Shown here piece by piece: positions 23,300-30,355 of a DNA stretch of 37,305 nt. Origin of the DNA: an uncultured Prevotellaceae bacterium. Its GTDB lineage: Bacteria; Bacteroidota; Bacteroidia; Bacteroidales; Bacteroidaceae. The DNA lies in NCBI GenBank assembly GCA_902781315.1, contig CACZIT010000031.1, forward strand, positions 1-37,305, read 5' to 3'. The translations under genes and the position numbers were made by a program. Below the pieces are notes generated by a model. That model did no database searches. It saw only the letters and a list, made by a program, of their open reading frames with translations, and was not told the origin of the DNA. Within the stretch, counting starts at the first letter, position 1, and every line of letters starts with the position of its first letter.

Positions 23300-26200
23300 A
23301 TGAAGAAGACATTATCGCTATTGCTGCTGCTGACTTTATGCTTGCAGGCATCGGCACAGCATGTAACAAAGGTTGCAGCACAGGCAAAGGCTGTGGATTT
23401 TTTGAATAAGCAACGGGCAAACCCGATGAAGAAAGTTGGAGCTGTTTTGGTTCCGACTGCCTCACGTTTGTCTGTTAAGGCATCCGGACAGATGAAAGTT
23501 CCTTCTCAGGAAGAACAGGGCGATGCTCCTTATTACATCTTCAATGCTTCTGATGGCCAAGGGTATGTCATCGTGAGTGGAGATGAAAGAGCGCGAGAAG
23601 TGCTGGGATACTCTGCCGTAGGTAATATTGATGAAAACAATATTCCTGAGAGCATGTGTGGCTTGTTAGATTATTATGCTGAGGAGTTGGAATTTCTACG
23701 TTCAAATCCTTCAATAACTCCATCTAAGGCACTCCGCAGCAAGAATAGGACAAGTATTTCTGCTCTTGTGGCTTCTAAATGGAACCAAAGAACACCATAC
23801 AACTATTATTGTCCTAGTGGATGCCCCACAGGATGTGTTGCAACTGCTATGGCCCAGATTTTGTATTATTGGGCAAAGAAAGGAAATGACATTAAAGCAT
23901 CCGATATTCCTGGCTATATTACAACGACTAATAAAAGGAATATGTCGGCGTTATCGGCTACCTCATTTGCATGGGATTTGATGACAAATAGTTATTCTTC
24001 AACAGTTGGTGAAAGTGGCAAAGCTGTTGCTAAACTCATGCAGTATTGTGGCACAGCGTTAAAAATGGACTATACTTCTGGTGGCTCTAATGCCTGGGGT
24101 GCGGATCAAGTACCCGCTATGACTGATTATTTTGGTATGGATAAAGGCATGAAATATATCCATAGGCCTGATTTTACTTTTGAAGAATGGGACGACATGA
24201 TGTATAAAGAGATGTCGGAGGGAAGGCCTGTTCTATATGGAGGATGTGGATATCAAAGTGGTTGGGGAGGACATGCATTTGTTATGGATGGCTATAATGC
24301 AACTACCGATACTTATCATTTTAATTTTGGCTGGGGGGGATCTTCTGATGGTTATTTTACCTTGACAGCACTTGGGCCTTCTGGTTATGATTTTAATGCA
24401 TATGTTGATGCCGTAATTTTAATTCAACCTAATAAGAATACTCATGAGGAAGAAACTCCTTTCAAAATGTCAGTAGTGGATATCACTAATTCAGGATCTG
24501 CTTCTTTTTCCAGGGATAATCGTGCAGATGATTTTGAAGGTATTTCAATTTTTAATGCCATCTTTGATTACATGAATCTTACAACAGAAATAGATCTTGG
24601 CTTAGGCCTTTTTAATGAAACAGGCGAGATGGTAGATTTGCTGGCAATGAAGCACATAGGGAATTATGAACCTCAAGATGGATTTGGACTTGAATTTTGT
24701 TTCGACAATTTGTCCTTTGGTGCGGAGCTACCTTATGGTAAGTATTACATCAAAGCTATCAGCAAAGAGTCTAATAGTGATATTTGGCTTGTAAATGGTC
24801 GTTCAGAAAGGCATTACATAGAAGTAGATTTAGAAGAAAAAACGCTTCAACTTGTACCATCTGTTAATCTTGTTATTACTTCTTTCAGCAATGGTAAGGC
24901 TAAAGTGAAAAATTTGGGAAAAGAGGAGGCGACGTCTAATTTATATATTTTTAGAAACGAAAAACTGTTGACGAGTGTTCAGGAAGCAATTCCTGCTGAT
25001 GGTAACGTCCATGATGTGTCTTTTTCGTATTTTAGCGGTTCAACATCGAATATAAAAATATGTTCTGACAAATATGGTAGAAACATTTTGTATAGTAATA
25101 ATTCTTCAGGCAACATCTCTGTTGATGGTTTTGTTGATAACGTAAGTGGTTCTGCAAAACATATTGATCCATTCCTCCAGTTAAGGAAGTCTGCTTATAC
25201 AGATGGCCTATGGTCTGTTGTTGACAATGAGAATACTGTCATAGGAAATCGTCTTTCAGTTCACCTGTTTGTTACAAACAAAGATTTGGAGAGAACTTAC
25301 AATACTCCTTTGCAAGTAGTTTTGTATAGAGGAAATACTACGGACAAAACATCTTCAATTCCTTGTGAAATTGCTCCTGGTGAAACGAAAGAATTGTTAT
25401 GTACTTTTGACAATCTTATATATGGCAGTTCTTATTCAATCCAAATAATGAAGAATGGAACAGGACTTACTAGTTCTCCTACAGGAATTATTTACAAACC
25501 TACGAGGGGAATAGTTGTATACAAAGCCAATGGCAGCTATGATTGCATCTCCGATGCAGATATTATTAGTTATCAAGTGCCAAATGATGTTGTTTGTGTA
25601 GATGTTTCATGGACAGAAGCTATCAATGAATTGAGGCACTCTGAGAATCCTAACTGTATTTACTTATTGCCTGCTGAAGCTTCAATACCAGATGTCCTTA
25701 AAGGAAAGAATGTTGTGATAGGCAATCAAGCAGAGAACATTAATCTTTGTGAGGGATACGATTTTGGCTCTCCTTTATATTTTGTTGCTAATAGCATTTC
25801 GTTTTCTCGATTAATAAAGGAACGTTATGATGGTAATGAAATCCAATGGGGAAGCCTATGCTTGCCTTTTTCTGTTGATGAAATTACTGTTGATGGAAAG
25901 CCAATAGATTGGTTCCATAATAGTAATGAAACAGGTAAGAACTTATGGGTTATGAATTATGTAGAAGATGACGGTAAGAATAATCTTTGCTTTGACCACG
26001 CGCAATCAATAGTTGCTTATCGACCATACCTTATAACAGCCGCTACGGAACATTGGGGAGAAGAATGGCAATTGACAGATAAGATAGTCGTTTTTCAAGG
26101 ACATAATGCTTCTATTCGGGCAATGAAAAATGCGGAGACGGTGGATTACCCCAAAGGAGTGTCTTCAAGTATGCGTTATGATATTATAGGTAGGAATATG

Positions 26201-26566
26201 CAATATTGTCTTTCAGATTGTTTTTCTCTTAATGGGAAAATGTTCTCCTACATAAGCAATGAAAGTAATGCTAATCCTTTTGAAGCTTATGTCGTTGATT
26301 ATTTAGGAATGAATGAAAATGTTGAGACGGACCTTCAAATAGTAATTAAAGGCGGGGAAATGGGCAGTCCTATATCTTCCTTTAGCTTACTAGGCGACGT
26401 GAACGGCGACGGACAAGTAGATATTGCCGACGTGACGGCGGTGGTGAACCGTATCTTAGGTAAGAACGCTGATACTTTCAGCGAGGAGAATGCCGACGTG
26501 AACGGCGACGGCACGATCACGGTAGCCGATGTGACGGCACTGGTGAATATCATCTTAGAAAAATAG
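23300..26566 (+). CDS. C10-family (streptopain/SpeB-like) cysteine protease with C-terminal dockerin
   Basis: The 1088-residue precursor has a signal peptide (MKKTLSLLLLLTLCLQASAQ). A SpeB-type propeptide region follows (about 20-140, with YYIFNASDGQGYVIVSGDER). The catalytic domain has nucleophile C179 in CPTGCVATAMAQILYYW, histidine H325 in GWGGHAFVMDGY, and the supporting FNFGWGGSSDGYF loop. Residues about 380-1020 are beta-rich modules of unknown role. The last ~60 residues hold two dockerin-type calcium loops, DVNGDGQVDIADVTAVVNRI and DVNGDGTITVADVTALVNII, instead of a T9SS sorting domain. The dockerin codons are GC-rich, the rest AT-rich. The protease is secreted and likely digests host or dietary protein; the dockerin partner is not in the window. 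It follows the terminator at 23245. Confidence 0.9.
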   Translation: MKKTLSLLLLLTLCLQASAQHVTKVAAQAKAVDFLNKQRANPMKKVGAVLVPTASRLSVKASGQMKVPSQEEQGDAPYYIFNASDGQGYVIVSGDERAREVLGYSAVGNIDENNIPESMCGLLDYYAEELEFLRSNPSITPSKALRSKNRTSISALVASKWNQRTPYNYYCPSGCPTGCVATAMAQILYYWAKKGNDIKASDIPGYITTTNKRNMSALSATSFAWDLMTNSYSSTVGESGKAVAKLMQYCGTALKMDYTSGGSNAWGADQVPAMTDYFGMDKGMKYIHRPDFTFEEWDDMMYKEMSEGRPVLYGGCGYQSGWGGHAFVMDGYNATTDTYHFNFGWGGSSDGYFTLTALGPSGYDFNAYVDAVILIQPNKNTHEEETPFKMSVVDITNSGSASFSRDNRADDFEGISIFNAIFDYMNLTTEIDLGLGLFNETGEMVDLLAMKHIGNYEPQDGFGLEFCFDNLSFGAELPYGKYYIKAISKESNSDIWLVNGRSERHYIEVDLEEKTLQLVPSVNLVITSFSNGKAKVKNLGKEEATSNLYIFRNEKLLTSVQEAIPADGNVHDVSFSYFSGSTSNIKICSDKYGRNILYSNNSSGNISVDGFVDNVSGSAKHIDPFLQLRKSAYTDGLWSVVDNENTVIGNRLSVHLFVTNKDLERTYNTPLQVVLYRGNTTDKTSSIPCEIAPGETKELLCTFDNLIYGSSYSIQIMKNGTGLTSSPTGIIYKPTRGIVVYKANGSYDCISDADIISYQVPNDVVCVDVSWTEAINELRHSENPNCIYLLPAEASIPDVLKGKNVVIGNQAENINLCEGYDFGSPLYFVANSISFSRLIKERYDGNEIQWGSLCLPFSVDEITVDGKPIDWFHNSNETGKNLWVMNYVEDDGKNNLCFDHAQSIVAYRPYLITAATEHWGEEWQLTDKIVVFQGHNASIRAMKNAETVDYPKGVSSSMRYDIIGRNMQYCLSDCFSLNGKMFSYISNESNANPFEAYVVDYLGMNENVETDLQIVIKGGEMGSPISSFSLLGDVNGDGQVDIADVTAVVNRILGKNADTFSEENADVNGDGTITVADVTALVNIILEK

Positions 26567-26617
26567 TAATTTCCACATTTGTGGCGAGCGCGCCACAGTC
26601 TGTTTATATTTTTAGTT

Positions 26618-26699
26618 ATGCGAGCTATTTAGCTCCATAACCTTAGCATTATGGTTAGCAGGGTCGCCGACGTGATGTCGCCGGCCCTGCGTTTTTTTT
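26618..26699 (+). terminator. Terminator after the C10 protease gene
   Basis: Two small hairpins, GAGCTATTTAGCTC (about 26620-26633) and a TAACC/GGTTA pair around 26640-26656, precede a strong stem: GCAGGGTCGCCGAC (26658-26671) with GTCGCCGGCCCTGC (26677-26690), one G-U pair and one mismatch. Eight T follow. It ends the plus-strand unit before the convergent glycosyltransferase gene. Confidence 0.85.
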
Positions 26700-26704
26700 A
26701 CTGT

Positions 26705-26745
26705 GGGGGGAGGCGGCAACGCCGCCTTACACGTGCCGAAGGCAC
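26705..26745. repeat. Short GTGTAAGG-linked hairpin pair
   Basis: The hairpins GGCGGCAACGCCGCC (26712-26726) and GTGCCGAAGGCAC (26733-26745) are joined by TTACAC, the inverse of the GTGTAA linker used in the arrays near 36.8 kb. They lie just past the stop of the minus-strand glycosyltransferase. Confidence 0.8.
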
Positions 26746-26765
26746 CTTCCTCGGCGGCGGTGCCG

Positions 26766-27794
26766 CTACTTGTGGCGGTCTTGGCCCGTCCACTTGCGGA
26801 TGCGGCGGGTGAGGGAACGGAAGATGTGGCGCAGATTGCCACGGCGCAGGTTGAGCCAGAGCTCTTCGAGGGAATACTGGATTTTGGTGAAGGGATGGTT
26901 CCAGCCCATCACCTTGTAGCGGCGGTGGAGGTAGTCGACGTGGTCGACGACGTAGCGCGGGTGGTGGAGGGGGAACTGCAACTCGTAGCGCGGCATGGTG
27001 AAGATGCGGCGAAGCCGGCGCGGCATGGTCTGCAGCTCGGCTGAGAAGTGGGTGCTGTCGGCGGTGAGGCCCACGTTGTTGACGAGGTTGCGGGTGGGCA
27101 TGATGCAGAGGCCGGAGTTCAAGATTTGGTCGGCCCAGTAGATGGTCTCGAAGTATTCTTTGCCGCTCTGGCTGTGGTCGCGGAACATCTGGAGCATGTT
27201 GCTGCGCAGGTGGCGGTCGCGTGCCAGGGCCTTGAGGCGGGCGAGTGTCTGCGGGTCGTGCATGAAGGCGTAGTCGCCCTGGCAGCGCTGGGCGACGCGT
27301 CGCCACGAGGCCCATCCCCAGATGCTCTGGTAGGAGGTGAAGAAGTAGTCGTCCTGCCCGACGTCGGTGGTGACTTCGTCGGTGTTGAACCCACAGACCA
27401 TCGTGATGCGCTCGTCGTGCTCGTAGCGGTCGAGCATCTCCTTGCAGAACGGGAAGAACGACTGCGAGGGCACGACGTCGTCTTCGAGCACGATGACTTT
27501 GTCGGCCAGCGAGAAGGCCCACTGGTGGGAGCGGAAGCCGGAGGGGTCGCAGCCTTGGTTGTGGTCGAGGTACTGGCGGTGGACGTCGCACTGCCAGTCA
27601 ATCTGGTCGTCGCTGACGATGCGTCGGCAGGCCTCGATGCCGGGCAGGTCCCGCTCGTCGCGCGGTCCGTCCTGATAGAGGAAGAGGCGTGAGGGTCGTG
27701 CCTTGCGCACTTCGTTGAACACAAGCTGTAGGGTGTCGGAGCGGGTGAAGAACAGCATCAGCACCGCGATGTCGGTCTTGGCAGGAGGGGTCAT
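26766..27794 (-). CDS. Glycosyltransferase of the GT-A fold (HlpA/GnT-like)
   Basis: The 342-residue cytoplasmic protein begins IAVLMLFFTRSDTLQLVFNE and RPSRLFLYQDGPRDE, typical of GT-A enzymes. It has the metal-binding acidic motif in KVIVLEDDVVPSQSF and the later YQSIWGWASWRR, which is shared with Bacteroidota enzymes related to N-acetylglucosaminyltransferases and annotated as hemolysin-like. It is last in the minus-strand polysaccharide operon; its ATG overlaps the licD stop by 4 nt. The sugar and acceptor are not predictable. Confidence 0.8.
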   Translation of the reverse strand: MTPPAKTDIAVLMLFFTRSDTLQLVFNEVRKARPSRLFLYQDGPRDERDLPGIEACRRIVSDDQIDWQCDVHRQYLDHNQGCDPSGFRSHQWAFSLADKVIVLEDDVVPSQSFFPFCKEMLDRYEHDERITMVCGFNTDEVTTDVGQDDYFFTSYQSIWGWASWRRVAQRCQGDYAFMHDPQTLARLKALARDRHLRSNMLQMFRDHSQSGKEYFETIYWADQILNSGLCIMPTRNLVNNVGLTADSTHFSAELQTMPRRLRRIFTMPRYELQFPLHHPRYVVDHVDYLHRRYKVMGWNHPFTKIQYSLEELWLNLRRGNLRHIFRSLTRRIRKWTGQDRHK

Positions 27795-28597
27795 ACTAAT
27801 TCTGGTAGGATAAAAACAGAGTGGATTTTTTGCTTCTCCTTTGGGGGAATCTCCATGTAGTTGTTATACAGGTCGGAGAGATAGGCTGAGGGGTTGCCTG
27901 GTGCCGAGAAACTCTTGCCCTCGAAAGTGATGGTGCTGAGGGGTAAGACGGAGTCTTGGCGGTGCATGATGCCATAGCCGTTGTTGATGAGGATGTTTGA
28001 GATGTAGGTGTCCTTGGGCCGCAAGGCATAGAGAATGGTCCACAAAAAGAGGTTCAGCCAATACTTGCAGCCAAACCATAAGAATTCGGCGAAAGACCGA
28101 AGTGAGTAGTAGTGGGCTTTGTGCAGGATGGAGTAGCTTTTTGACACTCCCAAGGTGAGACGCTTCACCCATGACTTGGGTAGCGTGGGATAATTGATCA
28201 TGGGAAAGATGTCGACGTAGAGTCCCTTCTGATAGTCGGCAGCAAAATTGTCGGAGTGCTCTACATAGAAGGAGTTGAGGTCGCGTACTTTCACGATGGG
28301 TTCCTTGGATTGCGGCTCTATCTGCGGGGTCTGCAGGAAGAGTCCTTCGCGCAGTTCGGACGGTGCGATACGGACGAAGCGGTCGAGGTCTTCTTTTCTC
28401 ATGGCGATGTCGATGTCGTCGTCCCAGGGTATGAACCCACCGTGGCGGACGGCACCGAGCAGTGTGCCGCCGTCGAGCCAGTAGCCTATCTGGTGTTTCC
28501 GGCAGATGCGGTCAATCTCTTCGAGTATGGAAAGCTGCTTCAGCTGGCAGGGGCGAAGCTGGCGTTCCTTGAACTGTTGTAAATACTTATTGTCCAT
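27791..28597 (-). CDS. LicD-family phosphotransferase
   Basis: LicD proteins use CDP-activated alcohols: they transfer phosphocholine or, in the fukutin/FKRP relatives, ribitol phosphate to a glycan. The 268-residue protein has the diagnostic core YWLDGGTLLGAVRHGGFIPW followed by DDDIDIAM (residues about 39-66), with the nucleotidyltransferase-like metal aspartates at D42 and in WDDDID. It overlaps the upstream epimerase gene by 11 nt and the downstream glycosyltransferase by 4 nt. A TarI-type cytidylyltransferase lies two genes upstream, so the donor is probably a CDP-alcohol such as CDP-ribitol (inference). No choline kinase or LicC is visible. Confidence 0.85.
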   Translation of the reverse strand: MDNKYLQQFKERQLRPCQLKQLSILEEIDRICRKHQIGYWLDGGTLLGAVRHGGFIPWDDDIDIAMRKEDLDRFVRIAPSELREGLFLQTPQIEPQSKEPIVKVRDLNSFYVEHSDNFAADYQKGLYVDIFPMINYPTLPKSWVKRLTLGVSKSYSILHKAHYYSLRSFAEFLWFGCKYWLNLFLWTILYALRPKDTYISNILINNGYGIMHRQDSVLPLSTITFEGKSFSAPGNPSAYLSDLYNNYMEIPPKEKQKIHSVFILPELV

Positions 28598-29645
28598 ATC
28601 TTAATATCTCCAATGTCCTCCATACGGCATCTTTCATGGTATAGGCAGGCTTCCAGCCGATGCTGAGCAGTCTGGCATTGTCGAGGATGGCTCTGGTGGC
28701 AATCGAGAACCCCTTCTGTTCGGTTTCGGAGGGCAGTTCGAACACCACTTCTTTCCCTGCCCACTCGGCACAGAGCATGGCGAAGTCCTTCAGCCTGACA
28801 TTGCAGTCATCGCAGGCTATATTGTAGGCGGTGCCTTCTGCTCCGTGCGTCAGGATGTGGAGCATGGCGCCGACAGCATCTGCGGTATAGGTATATGAGA
28901 AGAGTTGTTCGCCTTTGCTCTTGAGGACGATGTCCTCGTTGTCCAGTGCTTTCTTGATGAACTGCGACGACGCCTTGCTGTCGCTCATCAGCATGGTAGG
29001 ACCGAAGACGCGGCTGAGTCGGGCGATTTTTACATGTGCGCCTCTTTCTGCCCTGTATGATTGGCAGAGTGCTTCGCTCAGGCGTTTTGACTCTGTGTAG
29101 CAGGAGCGCGATGTTTCCAGATTCAGTTCGCCCGTGAAGGTCTCGACGAATTTGTCGGTGTCCTTTGAGTTGCCGTAGATTTCGACCGTGGAGGGATAGA
29201 GTACTGTTGCTCCGCAATCGCAGGCTTTCTCGAGGGCATGCTCTGCTCCCTTCACGTTGATGTGAATGGTTTCCACGGGAAACTGCGAGTAGGCCAGTGG
29301 ATGGGTGTTGGATGCCAGGGGGACAATGAAGTCGGCGGCAGGCAGGTTCTTCAGCGATTCAGTAGCGTCGTGGGTGATGAACTGGAAATGCCGGTCGTCA
29401 CGATACTCTCCCAGTCTCTGGAATGCTTTCTCCTGGCTGCGTCCCAAGGCATAGACGGTGATGTCGGCTCCCTTTTCGTTGAGGTGCATCAGGACATCTA
29501 TCAGGAACACTCCTAACAGGCCGGTGCTGCCTGTTATCAAAAACGACTTGCCCTGCAGCATCTGCAGGTCTGCCGCTTTTGCAATCCGTGCCAGGTCTTC
29601 CTGGTAGAGCGGATGCTTCTTATAGCGCGTGTTTATTTCAGCCAT
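28587..29645 (-). CDS. NAD-dependent epimerase/dehydratase (extended SDR)
   Basis: The 352-residue protein has the Rossmann glycine motif in FLITGSTGLLGVFLIDVL and the catalytic Y-x3-K in CYTESKR, with LYPSTVEIYG before it. It resembles nucleotide-sugar epimerases and decarboxylases of the UDP-xylose synthase type. Such proteins convert a nucleotide-activated sugar for a surface polysaccharide. The N-terminal ~30 residues (INTRYKKHPLYQEDLARIAK) are an extension before the Rossmann fold. It overlaps the cytidylyltransferase gene by 13 nt and licD by 11 nt. The exact substrate is uncertain; a sugar unrelated to ribitol is possible. Confidence 0.8.
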   Translation of the reverse strand: MAEINTRYKKHPLYQEDLARIAKAADLQMLQGKSFLITGSTGLLGVFLIDVLMHLNEKGADITVYALGRSQEKAFQRLGEYRDDRHFQFITHDATESLKNLPAADFIVPLASNTHPLAYSQFPVETIHINVKGAEHALEKACDCGATVLYPSTVEIYGNSKDTDKFVETFTGELNLETSRSCYTESKRLSEALCQSYRAERGAHVKIARLSRVFGPTMLMSDSKASSQFIKKALDNEDIVLKSKGEQLFSYTYTADAVGAMLHILTHGAEGTAYNIACDDCNVRLKDFAMLCAEWAGKEVVFELPSETEQKGFSIATRAILDNARLLSIGWKPAYTMKDAVWRTLEILRYGQ

Positions 29646-30355
29646 GTGTCTTTATCCATTTTCAGATAACCCTTAAACAATTCAAGGTCGTCCTTCGTGG
29701 TCAGTTTTATGTTTTTGTCGGAGCCTGCGGCGAAATGCAGGGTCTCTCCCAGTTCTACCATCATCGTATTCGTATAGGACGATCCGTGGATGCCGATGCC
29801 TTGCTCGAATGCCTTGTGGTAAGCTTCGTCGAGTTTCTTGAACTGGTAGGCCTGTGGGGTAGACACTCTGCGGAGGGTTTCGCGGGGAATATACTTTCGG
29901 GTGGTCGTCTCGTCGTCAGGGTTGACGATGAAAATCTGTTCGTTGTAGGGCAATGAGGTGACACCGTTGCCGAATTCTTTTGCTTTCTGTATGACGTCTG
30001 TCAGGACTGTGTCGTCTACAAGCGGGCGGATGCCGTCGTGGATGATGACAATGTCGTTGTCGGCTGCTTTGCTTTCCAAATGATAGACCCCGTTGCGGAT
30101 GCTCTCCTGGGCGCTGCCTCCGCCAGAGATGACATTTTGGAGTTTGGTGATGTTGAATTGGCGGGAGTATGCCCACAGGACATCATGCCACCCATCGAGG
30201 CATACTACCTCGATGGCGTCTATCATCGGATGACGTTGAAATCCCTCTAATGTGTAGATAAGGACTGGCTTATCGTAGACATTGATGAATTGTTTGGGAA
30301 TGTCTTGTCCCATTCTGTTGCCAGAACCACCAGCAATAATCAAAGCGTAATTCAT
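29633..30355 (-). CDS. IspD/TarI-family cytidylyltransferase, probably ribitol-5-phosphate cytidylyltransferase
   Basis: The 240-residue protein has the CTP-binding loop IIAGGSGNRMGQDIPKQF, followed by later family segments IIHDGIRPLV and VSTPQAYQF. IspD (MEP pathway) and TarI/Bcs1 (CDP-ribitol) share these. The location between a polysaccharide flippase and an SDR-LicD pair points to TarI; the family alone cannot decide. Its start overlaps the flippase stop by 4 nt. The SDR at 32469 could supply ribitol-5-phosphate by reducing ribulose-5-phosphate, as the C-terminal half of Haemophilus Bcs1 does. A housekeeping ispD elsewhere in the genome would support the assignment. Confidence 0.75.
   Translation of the reverse strand: MNYALIIAGGSGNRMGQDIPKQFINVYDKPVLIYTLEGFQRHPMIDAIEVVCLDGWHDVLWAYSRQFNITKLQNVISGGGSAQESIRNGVYHLESKAADNDIVIIHDGIRPLVDDTVLTDVIQKAKEFGNGVTSLPYNEQIFIVNPDDETTTRKYIPRETLRRVSTPQAYQFKKLDEAYHKAFEQGIGIHGSSYTNTMMVELGETLHFAAGSDKNIKLTTKDDLELFKGYLKMDKDTWLK

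Noticed and set aside
29633-30355. Housekeeping ispD of the MEP isoprenoid pathway
   Set aside because: Not excluded by motifs, but tight overlap with polysaccharide genes and the LicD context make a TarI-type role more likely.
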